Of a DNA stretch of 64,000 bases, positions 25,159-33,540 are shown piece after piece. Source of the stretch: Pseudoroseomonas aestuarii (GTDB lineage: Bacteria > Pseudomonadota > Alphaproteobacteria > Acetobacterales > Acetobacteraceae); NCBI RefSeq assembly GCF_042651065.1, contig NZ_JBHSCH010000017.1, positions 12,754 to 76,753 of the forward strand. The letters run 5' to 3'. A model generated the notes under the pieces. It was not told the origin of the DNA and did not search any database. It was given only the letters and a program-made list of their open reading frames with translations. Made by a program: the position numbers and the translations under genes. Position 1 is the stretch's first letter. Every line of letters begins with the position of its first letter.

Positions 25159-26406
25159 ATGCGCATCCTCTACCTGCACCAGCATTATTCCGGCCCGGCC
25201 GGCGCCACCGCCACCCGCAGCCACGCGCTGGCCCATGCCCTGGCGGCGCGCGGCCACCACGTCACCCTCGCCTGCGGCCGCTACGAGGGGGCGGTGACCG
25301 GCCTGGCCGGCGCCTTCCGTGGCGGGCGGCGGGAAGGGCTGGTGCGCGGCCTGCGCATCGTCGAGTTCGACATCGGCTGCGGCAACGCGCAGGGCCTCGG
25401 CGGGCGCGGCCTCTCCTTCGGCCGCTACGCCGCCCGCGCCGCGCGCCTCGCCCTCGGCGGCCGGTGGGACCTGGTGGTGGCCAGCTCCACCCCGCTCACC
25501 GTGGTGCTGCCGGCGCTGCTGGCGCGGCGGCTGCGCGGCACCCCCTTCCTCTACGAGATGCGCGACCCGTGGCCGGAGCTGCCGCGCGCCCTGGGGGGCG
25601 TGCCCGGCTGGGCGCTCTCCGGCATGGAGAGGCTGGCCGACGCCGCCTGCCGCCAGGCCGCCGCCGTGGTGGCGCTGAGCGAGGGCATGGCCGAGACGGC
25701 GCTGGGCCGCGGTGCCGCGGCCCAGCGCGTGCACGTGGTGCCGAATGGCTGCGACCTCGACCTGTTCGGCCCGCAGGTCGCCCCCTGGCGCCCGGCGGAG
25801 GTGGCGCCGTGGGAGGTGCTGGCCGTCTATGCCGGCGCGCATGGCCGCGCCAACGGGCTGGATTCGCTGCTCGAGGCGGCCGCCCTGCTGCGCGCCGGGG
25901 GCGAGCGGCGCATCCGCATCCTGCTGGTGGGCGAGGGCGGCGAGAAGCCGCGCCTGCGCGCGCAGGCGGCGGAGCGCGGGCTGCACAACGTCACCTTCCT
26001 GCCCGCCATGCCGAAGCGGAAGCTGGCCTCGCTGCTGGCCGGCGCGCAGCTCGGCGTGCAGTGCCTGGCGCCAGTGCCGGAATTCGCCGAGTGGACGGCG
26101 CCCAACAAGCTGATGGACTACCTGGCCGCCGGCCTGCCGGTAGTGGCCAATCTCTCCGGCCGCGCAGCCCGGCTGCTGGCCGAGGGCCCCTGCGGCATCG
26201 CCACTCCCCCCGGCGATGCCGCAGCGATGGCCCAGGCGCTGCGCTGGATGGCGGACAACCCCGCCCTGCGCCAGGCGATGGGCCGCAGCGCGCGGGATCA
26301 GGCGGTGCGCCGCTGGGACCGCCGCCTGCTGGCCAGCCAGTTCGCCGGCATCGTCGAGGAGGCCGCGGCGCCGGCGGCCACGCTGGAGGCGCTGGCCGCC
26401 GCATGA
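25159..26406 (+). CDS. GT4-family glycosyltransferase
   Basis: A 415-aa retaining GT-B glycosyltransferase adding a sugar to the lipid-linked repeat unit on the cytoplasmic face. The N-terminal domain starts MRILYLHQHYSGPAGATATR with the G-T-R loop typical of WbuB/EpsD-like enzymes; FLYEMRDPWPELP is the inter-domain signature. The C-terminal nucleotide-binding domain has VYAGAHGRANGLDSL, LLVGEGGEKPRL and an E-x7-E region replaced by APNKLMDYLAAGLPVVA. Donor sugar unknown. It starts 2 bases after the aminotransferase stop and overlaps wecB by 4 bp. Confidence 0.87.
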   Translation: MRILYLHQHYSGPAGATATRSHALAHALAARGHHVTLACGRYEGAVTGLAGAFRGGRREGLVRGLRIVEFDIGCGNAQGLGGRGLSFGRYAARAARLALGGRWDLVVASSTPLTVVLPALLARRLRGTPFLYEMRDPWPELPRALGGVPGWALSGMERLADAACRQAAAVVALSEGMAETALGRGAAAQRVHVVPNGCDLDLFGPQVAPWRPAEVAPWEVLAVYAGAHGRANGLDSLLEAAALLRAGGERRIRILLVGEGGEKPRLRAQAAERGLHNVTFLPAMPKRKLASLLAGAQLGVQCLAPVPEFAEWTAPNKLMDYLAAGLPVVANLSGRAARLLAEGPCGIATPPGDAAAMAQALRWMADNPALRQAMGRSARDQAVRRWDRRLLASQFAGIVEEAAAPAATLEALAAA

Positions 26407-27515
26407 GCAATTCCCTCTCCGAGCTGCATTTGGTGGCCGCCGCGCGGCCCAACCTGCCGAAGCTGGCGGCGCTGTGGCACGCCCTGGCGGCGCGCCCCGG
26501 CCTGTGCCGGCCGCTGCTGCTGCACACCGGCCAGCACCACGACCCGGCGATGTTCGGCACCCACCTGGCCGATCTCGGCCTGCCGCAGCCCGACCATGCG
26601 CTGGGCATCGCCGGCGGTGGCGGGCACGCCGCCGTCACCGGCCGCACCATGATGGCCTGCGCCGGCTTCTGGTCGGCCTGGCGCCCGGCGATGGTGGTGG
26701 TCGCCGGCGATGTCGACGGCTCGCTGGCCGCCGCGCTGGCGGCGCGCAAGCTCGGCATCCCGGTGGCGCATCTGGAGGCCGGGCTGCGCTGCGGCGACCG
26801 CGACATGCCCGAGGAGATCAACCGCCGCGCCATCGATGCCGTCAGCGACCTGCTCTGGGCGCCGGACGAGGCGACGGCCGCGCGGCTGCTGGCGGATGGC
26901 CACGCCCCCGGCGCGGTGCGCGCCGTCGGCAACGCCATGATCGACACGCTGCTGGCCCGCCTGCCCGCCGCCCGCGCGCGGCCGCTGCCGGAGGGGCTGG
27001 TGCCGGAGGAGTATGGCGTCGTCACCCTGCACCGCGCCGCCAATGTGGACCATCCGGCGGTCCTGGCGCGGCTGCTCTCGGCGCTGGGCGTGGCCGCCGC
27101 GGCGCTGCCCCTGGTGTGGCCGATGCACCCGCGCACGGCGAAGCGGATGCAGGAGGCGGGGCTCGCCCTGCCGCGCGGCGTGCGGGTGTTGCCGCCGCTG
27201 GGCTATCTCGACTTCCTCGGCCTGCTGGCGCGGGCGCGGCTGGTGGCCACCGACAGCGGCGGCGTGCAGGAGGAGGCCACGGCCCTCGACCTGCCCTGCC
27301 TGACGCTGCGCCCCTCCACCGAGCGGCCGGTGACGCTGGAGGCCGGCTCCAACCGCCTGGTGCCGCCCGACCGGCTGGCCGAATCGGTGGCCGCCGTGCT
27401 CGCCGGGCACTGGCCGGCGGCGCGGCCGATCCCGCTCTGGGATGGCCGGGCGGGGGCGCGCATGGTGGCGCACTTGGCCGAGACGCTGGCGCCGCATCTG
27501 CGCGAGGTGGCCTGA
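26403..27515 (+). CDS. wecB: UDP-N-acetylglucosamine 2-epimerase (WecB-like)
   Basis: Non-hydrolysing epimerase interconverting UDP-GlcNAc and UDP-ManNAc, or a WbpI-type enzyme acting on the uronic acid form. The 370-aa protein has LLHTGQHHDPAMF, VVVAGDVDGSLAAALAA, HLEAGLRCGDRDMPEEINRR, VTLHRAANV, WPMHPRTAKRM and ATDSGGVQEEA, all hallmark segments of the fold. The WbpA/WecC-type dehydrogenase gene downstream would let the locus make ManNAcA- or GlcNAcA-type sugars. Coupled to genes on both sides by 4-bp and 1-bp overlaps. Confidence 0.88.
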   Translation: MSNSLSELHLVAAARPNLPKLAALWHALAARPGLCRPLLLHTGQHHDPAMFGTHLADLGLPQPDHALGIAGGGGHAAVTGRTMMACAGFWSAWRPAMVVVAGDVDGSLAAALAARKLGIPVAHLEAGLRCGDRDMPEEINRRAIDAVSDLLWAPDEATAARLLADGHAPGAVRAVGNAMIDTLLARLPAARARPLPEGLVPEEYGVVTLHRAANVDHPAVLARLLSALGVAAAALPLVWPMHPRTAKRMQEAGLALPRGVRVLPPLGYLDFLGLLARARLVATDSGGVQEEATALDLPCLTLRPSTERPVTLEAGSNRLVPPDRLAESVAAVLAGHWPAARPIPLWDGRAGARMVAHLAETLAPHLREVA

Positions 27516-28714
27516 TGCCGGCCGCCGGGCGGCCCGCCCCTTTGGTGTGCATGCTCTCCGCCGCCCATCCGCCGGCCGATCTGCGCGTCGTGGGCAAGGA
27601 GGGTGCCGCCCTGGCGGAGGCCGGCTGGCGCGTGATGCATCTCTGCCCCGGCGCGACGGCGCCTATGGCTTCCGGCGCGGCGGCGCCTATGGCTGCCGGC
27701 GCGGCCGCCGCCGAGGCGCAGGCGGCGCCGGAGCGGCATGCGGGGGTGGCGATCCGCCGCTACCGGCGGGGCTCGGGCTGGCGCGGCCGGCTGCTGGGCA
27801 TTCCCGCCCTGGCGCGGCAGGCGCGCGCCACCGGCGCCGCGGTGCTGCACGCCAGCGAGCCGGATGCCTGGCTGGCCGCGCTGCTGGCGGCGCGCAAGAG
27901 CGGCGCGCGCGTGGTGCTGGACGTGCACGAGCACTATCCCTCCCGGCTGGATGGGCGGCTGCCGGCGCCGCTGCGCCCGCTCGGCCGGGCGGCGCTGCGC
28001 CTGGCCTGCCGCGCCATGGCCCGCCGCGCCGATGCGGTGGTGGTGGCCAAGGACGGGCTGGACGCCGATTTCGCCACCGCGCCCGAGACCATCCCCGTGC
28101 GCAACTACGCCGCCGCCGCGTCCATCGCGCCACGCCGGCACGCGGACGGGCCGCTGACGCTGGTGCATCTCGGCGCGCTGGGACGGGCGCGCGGCGCGAT
28201 GACCATGCTGGACGCGCTGGCGCTCTGCCCGGCCGGCACGCGGCTGCGGCTGATCGGCCGCTTCACCGATGGCTCGGAGGCCGATTTCCGCGCCCGCGCC
28301 GCGGCGCTGGGGCTCACGGAGCGGCTGGAATGGCGCGGCTGGATGCCGCATGATGCCGCCCTGGCCGAGGCCGCCACCGCCGATATCGGGCTGGTGCTGT
28401 TCCAGCCGGGGGTGGAGAACCACCGCCTGGCCCTGCCGCACAAGCTGTTCGACTGCATGCTGGCCGGTCTGCCGGTGATCGCCCCCGCCTTCGCCACCGA
28501 GGTGGCCGCCATCATCCAGGATGCCGGCAACGGCCTGCTGGTGGACAGCGCCGACCCTGAAGGCATCGCCGCCGCCGTGGCCGCGCTGGAGAGCCCCGCG
28601 CGCCGGGCCGGGATGGCCGCGCGGGGCCGCGCCGCCGCCCTCGGCCGCTATGGCTGGGCGGGCGAGGCGGAGCGGCTCGTCGGGCTCTACCGGCGGCTGG
28701 CGCCGCTGCCGTGA
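27515..28714 (+). CDS. GT4-family glycosyltransferase
   Basis: A 399-aa GT-B glycosyltransferase. The N-terminal domain has MLSAAHPPADLRVVGKEGAA and LDVHEHYPSRLDG; the C-terminal donor domain has LVHLGALGRARGAMTMLDAL, LRLIGRFTDGSE and the ENHRLALPHKLFDCMLAGLP acceptor/nucleotide loop. It resembles glycosyltransferases of capsule loci; donor and acceptor unknown. ATG 27515 overlaps the wecB stop by one base. An in-frame 24-bp tandem duplication (27649-27696) puts an Ala-Pro-Met-Ala repeat into a surface loop at residues 46-61, probably harmless length variation. Confidence 0.85.
   Translation: MPAAGRPAPLVCMLSAAHPPADLRVVGKEGAALAEAGWRVMHLCPGATAPMASGAAAPMAAGAAAAEAQAAPERHAGVAIRRYRRGSGWRGRLLGIPALARQARATGAAVLHASEPDAWLAALLAARKSGARVVLDVHEHYPSRLDGRLPAPLRPLGRAALRLACRAMARRADAVVVAKDGLDADFATAPETIPVRNYAAAASIAPRRHADGPLTLVHLGALGRARGAMTMLDALALCPAGTRLRLIGRFTDGSEADFRARAAALGLTERLEWRGWMPHDAALAEAATADIGLVLFQPGVENHRLALPHKLFDCMLAGLPVIAPAFATEVAAIIQDAGNGLLVDSADPEGIAAAVAALESPARRAGMAARGRAAALGRYGWAGEAERLVGLYRRLAPLP
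27649..27696 (+). repeat. 24-bp in-frame tandem repeat inside a glycosyltransferase
   Basis: Two near-identical 24-bp units (27649-27672, 27673-27696) and a partial third encode GATAPMAS / GAAAPMAA / GAAAAEA. The unit keeps the reading frame. Confidence 0.8.
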
Positions 28715-30750
28715 ACGGATTGCACGCCCTGCCGCGCGCCCGCGTGCAGGGCGGCGCTTCACCCACCCCTGGCCGGGGCCTATACGCGGCCCTCATGGCC
28801 CTCACCCGCATTCTGCTGAATCTTGGCCTGGACGCGCTGCTCGCCGCCCTCGCCCTGCCGCTCGCCGTCTGGATGGCCTCGCCCGGCGGCTGGCCGCCCC
28901 CGCCGCTCTGGTGGCTGGGCGCCATTCCGGGCGCGGTGGCGGCGCTGCTGCTGGCCGGCCTGCCGGTGCGGCTGCCGCAGCAATACTGGCGCTTCGCCGC
29001 GCTGAAGGATCTCGTCGCCGTGGTCGGCGCCGGGGTGGGCGGCGCGGTGCTGTTCACCCTCGGCCTCGCCCTGCTCGGCGCCTGGCGGCCGGACAACGCG
29101 GCCTTCGCGCTGATCCATGCCGGCACCCAGGCGGCTGCCCTGCTGGCGCCGCGCGTGGTGGGGCGGCTGCGGCAGGAGCGGCGCACCAACGGCTCGCTGG
29201 GGCTGGCGGCGGCGCAGCCCGCCCAGCCGGTGCTGCTGGTCGGCACGGGCGATGCCGCCGACCTCTTCATCCGCGCCCTGCTGCAGCAGCGCAGCCCGGG
29301 CTACCGCGTCGTCGGCATCCTGGCGCGGCGGCCGCGCGCGGCGGGGCGGCGCATCCATGGCTACCCGATCCTCGGCGGCTTCGAGGAGGCGGCGGAGGTG
29401 CTGGACCGGCTGCGCGCCGAGGGCCGCCCCCCCGCCACCCTGGTGCTGGCCGACCCCGACCTGCAGGGCCCGGAGCTGGAGTCCCTGCTGGACGTGGCGG
29501 ACCGCCATGGCGTGCTGGTCAAGCGCGCCCCGCGGCTGACGGCGCTGGACCCGGCGCGGCGCGAGACCCCCGCCGCCAGCCGCCGCTTCGACCTGCGCCC
29601 GGTGGCGATCGAGGAGCTGCTGGACCGCCCGCAGGTGCCGCTGGACCGCGAGGGCATGGCGCGGCTGGTGCAGGGGCGGCGCGTGCTCGTCACCGGCGCG
29701 GGCGGCACCATCGGCGGCGAGTTGGCACGGCAGGTGGCGGCGCTGGGCCCGGCGCAGCTCACCCTGCTCGACCATGGCGAGTTTGCCCTCTACTCGATCG
29801 ACCTGGAGCTGGCCGAGAGCCACCCCGGCGTGCCGCGCCGCGCCATGCTGGCCGATGTGCGGGACGCCGCGCGCGTCGCCGCGCTGATGGCCGAGGTGCG
29901 GCCCGAGCTGGTGTTCCACGCCGCCGCGCTGAAGCACGTGCCGATGGTGGAGAACGACCCGCTGGAGGGGCTGCTCACCAACGCGCTCGGCACCCGCATC
30001 ATCGCCGACGCCGCGCGCGCCGTGGGCTGCCGCGCCATGGTGTTCATCTCCACCGACAAGGCGGTGAACCCGACCAGCGTGATGGGCGCCTCCAAGCGCC
30101 TGGCCGAGATGTACTGCCAGGCGCTGGACAAGCAGGCGCGGAGCGGCGCGGGCGGCCAGGGGCAGGCCATGCGCTGCGTCACGGTGCGCTTCGGCAACGT
30201 GCTGGGCTCCACCGGCAGCGTGGTGCCGCTGTTCCGCCGCCAGCTCGAGCGCGGCGGGCCGCTCACCGTCACCCACCCCGACATGCGCCGCTACTTCATG
30301 ACGGTGCGCGAGGCGGTGGGGCTGGTGCTGCAGGCCAGCGTCGTCGGCGCCGGGGAACGGCAGGACCAGCCGCCCGAACTGGCCGATGGCGGCATCTTCG
30401 TGCTCGACATGGGCAAGCCGGTGAAGATCGTCGACATGGCGCGGCGCATGATCCGCCTCGCCGGCCTGCGGCCGGACGAGGACATCGAGATCCGCTTCAC
30501 CGGCCTGCGCCCGGGCGAGAAGCTCTACGAGGAGCTGTTCCACGGCCAGGAGCCGCCGCGGCCGACGCGGTTCGCCGGCCTGCTCGTGGCCACGCCCCGC
30601 ACCACCGATGCCGGCGCCGTGGGCGCGGCGATCGACACCATCGCCACCGCCGCGCGCCAGGGGGCGGCCAAGCCCGCCCTCGCCCGGCTGGCCGAGATGG
30701 TCCCCGAATTCGACCACAACCCGGGGGCGCCCCCCGTGACCAGGACCTGA
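28711..30750 (+). CDS. CapD/FlaA1/PglF-type nucleotide-sugar 4,6-dehydratase, membrane form
   Basis: Converts UDP-GlcNAc to a UDP-4-keto-6-deoxy sugar. The 679-aa protein has about four N-terminal membrane spans (residues 30-150), a first Rossmann-like domain (VLLVGTGDAADLF, near 174-186) and the catalytic SDR domain with VLVTGAGGTIGGELARQ (325-341). The catalytic Tyr is replaced by Met (M458-x3-K462 in NPTSVMGASKRLAE) with STDKAVNP, as expected for WbpM/PglF enzymes. Start: GTG 28711 overlaps the previous stop (GTGA); ATG 28795 (residue 29) is also plausible because the first 28 residues are not hydrophobic. Its product would feed an EpsN/PglE-type aminotransferase. Confidence 0.88.
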   Translation: MNGLHALPRARVQGGASPTPGRGLYAALMALTRILLNLGLDALLAALALPLAVWMASPGGWPPPPLWWLGAIPGAVAALLLAGLPVRLPQQYWRFAALKDLVAVVGAGVGGAVLFTLGLALLGAWRPDNAAFALIHAGTQAAALLAPRVVGRLRQERRTNGSLGLAAAQPAQPVLLVGTGDAADLFIRALLQQRSPGYRVVGILARRPRAAGRRIHGYPILGGFEEAAEVLDRLRAEGRPPATLVLADPDLQGPELESLLDVADRHGVLVKRAPRLTALDPARRETPAASRRFDLRPVAIEELLDRPQVPLDREGMARLVQGRRVLVTGAGGTIGGELARQVAALGPAQLTLLDHGEFALYSIDLELAESHPGVPRRAMLADVRDAARVAALMAEVRPELVFHAAALKHVPMVENDPLEGLLTNALGTRIIADAARAVGCRAMVFISTDKAVNPTSVMGASKRLAEMYCQALDKQARSGAGGQGQAMRCVTVRFGNVLGSTGSVVPLFRRQLERGGPLTVTHPDMRRYFMTVREAVGLVLQASVVGAGERQDQPPELADGGIFVLDMGKPVKIVDMARRMIRLAGLRPDEDIEIRFTGLRPGEKLYEELFHGQEPPRPTRFAGLLVATPRTTDAGAVGAAIDTIATAARQGAAKPALARLAEMVPEFDHNPGAPPVTRT

Positions 30751-30751
30751 C

Positions 30752-32236
30752 ATGACGGCCCTCTCCCCTTTCGGCGCCGCTGCCGCGCTGGTGGATTCGC
30801 CGGAACGCTCCGTTCCGGGCTGGGAGAGGGAAATATCCGGCCTCGTCGCCGAGGCGCTGGTGGCGCGGATCGCCGCGCGCACGGCGCGGGTGGGGGTGGT
30901 GGGGTTGGGCTATGCCGGCCTGCCGCTGGCGCTGCGCTTCGCCGAGTGCGGCTTCCCCGTCTCGGGCTTCGACATCGACGCGGGGAAGGTGGCGGCCATC
31001 GCCGCCGGGCGCAGCCCGGTGCACGGCATCGAGGATGCGCGGGTGGCGGCGGCGGGCATCGCCGCCAGCACCGGCCTGGAGGGGGCGCGGGCGTGCGACG
31101 CCCTGGTCCTCTGCGTGCCGACGCCGATCGGCCGCCACAAGGAGCCGGATCTCGGCCCGGTGGCGGCGGCGCTGGCGGCGCTGCGGCCGCATCTGCGCCC
31201 CGGCCAGGTGCTGGCGCTGGAGAGCACCACCTATCCCGGCACCACCGAGGATTACGTGCTGCCCGCGCTGCGCGCCGCCGGGCTGACGCCGGGCATCGAC
31301 GCCTTCGCCCTCTACAGCCCGGAGCGCGAGGACCCTGGCAACCCGGAGGGCACGGTGGGCCGGGTGCCGAAGCTGCTGGCCGGCGCCACCCCCGCCTGCC
31401 TCGCCGTGGGGCGGGCGCTCTACGGGCCGGTGGCGGCGGGGCGGCTGGTGCCGCTCTCCTCGCTGCGCGCGGCGGAGCTGGCCAAGCTCTACGAGAACGT
31501 CTTCCGCGCCGTGAACATCGGCCTCGTCAACGAGCTGAAGCGGATCAGCCACGCCCTCGGCCTCGACGTGCACGAGGTGATCGACGCCGCGGCCACCAAG
31601 CCCTTCGGCTTCATGCCCTTCCGCCCCGGCCCCGGCCTCGGCGGCCACTGCATCCCGGTCGATCCCTACTACCTGGCCTGGAAGGCGCGCGAGCTGGGCG
31701 TGCCGAGCGACTTCGTCGAGCTGGCCGGCCGGGTGAACGACGCCATGCCGGGCTATGTCGTCTCCCGCCTGCGGGATGCGCTGGATGCGCGCGGCCGCGC
31801 CCTGCGCGGCGCGCGGCTGCTGCTGGTGGGGCTGGCCTACAAGCCCGGCGTGCCGGACACGCGGGAGAGCCCCGCGGCCGAGATCCTGCGGCTGCTGGAC
31901 GGGCGCGGCGCCAGCCTCGCCTATCACGACCCGCTGGTGCCCCGCTTCACGCTGGAGCGCGGCGCGCGCGGCGGGCCGCTGCGGCTGGAGAGCCAGGCGC
32001 TGGCGCCGGATTTCGTCGCGGCGCAGGACGCGGTGCTGATCGTCACGCCGCAGCCGGGCATCGACTTCGCGGCGCTGCGCGCGGCGGCGCGGCTGGTGGT
32101 GGACACGCGCGGCGTCTACCGCGACGCCGCCGTGCAGCCGGACGGCGCCCTGCCGCCCGGCACGTTGCCCTTTGAAACGCGCGGTGATTTCCCTCCGCAG
32201 GCGGAACCGGCCTATCACCGCGTCATTCAGGCCTGA
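30752..32236 (+). CDS. UDP-N-acetyl-sugar 6-dehydrogenase (WbpA/WecC type)
   Basis: NAD-dependent enzyme oxidising C6 of a UDP-HexNAc to the uronic acid. The 494-aa protein has the NAD loop VGVVGLGYAGLPLALRF, the segment LYENVFRAVNIGLVNELK, the catalytic cysteine C300 in PGPGLGGHCIPVDPYYL, and GLAYKPGVPDTRESPA in the UDP-binding domain. The sequence PFGFMPFRPGPGLGGHC is closer to WbpA-type UDP-GlcNAc dehydrogenases than to UDP-glucose enzymes. About 40 extra N-terminal residues precede the Rossmann fold. It begins one base after the dehydratase stop. Confidence 0.88.
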   Translation: MTALSPFGAAAALVDSPERSVPGWEREISGLVAEALVARIAARTARVGVVGLGYAGLPLALRFAECGFPVSGFDIDAGKVAAIAAGRSPVHGIEDARVAAAGIAASTGLEGARACDALVLCVPTPIGRHKEPDLGPVAAALAALRPHLRPGQVLALESTTYPGTTEDYVLPALRAAGLTPGIDAFALYSPEREDPGNPEGTVGRVPKLLAGATPACLAVGRALYGPVAAGRLVPLSSLRAAELAKLYENVFRAVNIGLVNELKRISHALGLDVHEVIDAAATKPFGFMPFRPGPGLGGHCIPVDPYYLAWKARELGVPSDFVELAGRVNDAMPGYVVSRLRDALDARGRALRGARLLLVGLAYKPGVPDTRESPAAEILRLLDGRGASLAYHDPLVPRFTLERGARGGPLRLESQALAPDFVAAQDAVLIVTPQPGIDFAALRAAARLVVDTRGVYRDAAVQPDGALPPGTLPFETRGDFPPQAEPAYHRVIQA

Positions 32237-32291
32237 GGCGCCCCCGCCAGGGGGTGGCCCATGGCCCGCGGATGACGGAGCACGCCCACCG

Positions 32292-33455
32292 ATGAACGCC
32301 GACACCTCCCCGCGCCCGATCGGGCTGTTCGACATGAAGGCGCAGCAATCGCTGATCCGTGCCGAGATCGACCGCCGCGTGGCCGCCATCCTCGACAGCG
32401 GCGCCTTCATCAACGGCCCGGACGTGCGCGAGCTGGAGGCGAAGCTGGCCGAGTTCGCCGGCTGCGCCCATGCCGTCGGCGTCTCCTCCGGCACGGATGC
32501 GCTGCAGATCGCCATGATGGCCGAGGGCATCGGCCGTGGCGACGCGGTGTTCCTGCCCGCCTTCACCTACACCGCCACCGCCGAGGTTCCGCTGGTGCTG
32601 GGCGCCACGCCGGTCTTCGTCGATGTGGCGGAGGACGGCTTCAACATCGACCTCGCCGACCTGAAGCACCGCATCGCGCTGGTGAAGGCGGAAGGGAGGC
32701 TGCGCCCGCGCGCCGTGGTGGGCGTCGACCTGTTCGGCCGCCCCGCCGACTGGCCGGCGATCCAGGAGATCTGCCGCGCCGAGGGCATGTTCGCGCTCGA
32801 TGACGCCGCGCAGGCCTTCGGCGCCGCGCTGCACGGCAAGCGCCTGGGCCAGTGGGCCGATGCGGCGGCGCTCAGCTTCTACCCGACTAAGACGCTGGGC
32901 TGCTACGGCGATGGCGGCGCCATCCTGACCAACGATGCCGGCCGCGCCGAGCTCTACCGCTCGCTCCGCACCCATGGCGAGGGCCGCACCCGCTACGAGG
33001 TGGAGCGCACCGGCATGAACGGCCGGCTGGACACCATCCAGGCCGCCATCCTGCTCTGCAAGCTGCCGCTGCTGGAGCAGGAGCTGAAGGACCGCGCCCG
33101 TGTCGCCCGCTATTACAGCCAGCACCTCGCCGGGCATGTGGTGGTGCCGGGCGAGATGCCGGGGGCGGAGAGCGCCTGGGGCCTCTATTCCATCCTGCTG
33201 CCGGATGCCGAGGCGCGGAGCCGCGCGCAGGCGGCGATGCAGGCGAGGGGCGTGCCCAGCGCCATCTACTATCCGAAGCCGCTGCATCGCCAGCCGGCCT
33301 ATGCCGCCGCCCATGCCGAAGGGCTGCGCCAGGCGCCGCCCCTGCCGGTGAGCGAGGCGCTCTGCCAGCGCATCCTCTCCCTGCCGATGCATCCCTATCT
33401 GGATGAGGGGCAGCTCGAGCGTGTCGTGGCGGCGGTGATCGAAGGGGTGAAGTAG
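32292..33455 (+). CDS. DegT/DnrJ/EryC1 sugar aminotransferase (WbpE-like)
   Basis: Second PLP sugar aminotransferase of the locus, 387 aa. K200 in SFYPTKTLGCYGDGGA is the Schiff-base lysine; SSGTDALQIAM and ALDDAAQAFGA are cofactor segments. The opening PIGLFDMKAQQSLIRAEIDR and FLPAFTYTATAEV match WbpE, which aminates the C3-keto group of a UDP-GlcNAc-uronate. Its immediate upstream neighbour is the matching WbpA-type dehydrogenase. WbpB (C3 oxidase) and WbpD (N-acetyltransferase) equivalents are not seen. Last gene of the plus-strand eps run. Confidence 0.87.
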   Translation: MNADTSPRPIGLFDMKAQQSLIRAEIDRRVAAILDSGAFINGPDVRELEAKLAEFAGCAHAVGVSSGTDALQIAMMAEGIGRGDAVFLPAFTYTATAEVPLVLGATPVFVDVAEDGFNIDLADLKHRIALVKAEGRLRPRAVVGVDLFGRPADWPAIQEICRAEGMFALDDAAQAFGAALHGKRLGQWADAAALSFYPTKTLGCYGDGGAILTNDAGRAELYRSLRTHGEGRTRYEVERTGMNGRLDTIQAAILLCKLPLLEQELKDRARVARYYSQHLAGHVVVPGEMPGAESAWGLYSILLPDAEARSRAQAAMQARGVPSAIYYPKPLHRQPAYAAAHAEGLRQAPPLPVSEALCQRILSLPMHPYLDEGQLERVVAAVIEGVK

Positions 33456-33506
33456 TAGAAACCTTCTTTTTCTGAAGAATAAAGAAGCAAAAAGACTTTG
33501 TCTGTT

Positions 33507-33539
33507 CTGGCGCCTCGCCGGCCTCATGCGAGGCGCCAG
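33507..33539. terminator. hairpin ending the eps run
   Basis: A 12-bp perfect stem (33507-33518 with 33528-33539) and 9-base loop lie between convergent genes. On the minus strand it is followed by the T-rich AAAGTCTTTTTGCTTC; on the plus strand the AT-rich patch precedes it. It probably terminates transcripts from both sides. Confidence 0.65.
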
Positions 33540-33540
33540 G

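Noticed and set aside
33457..33500. AT-rich patch after the eps run as a possible insertion remnant or attachment site.
   Set aside because: No tRNA, integrase or flanking direct repeats; best explained as part of a terminator region.
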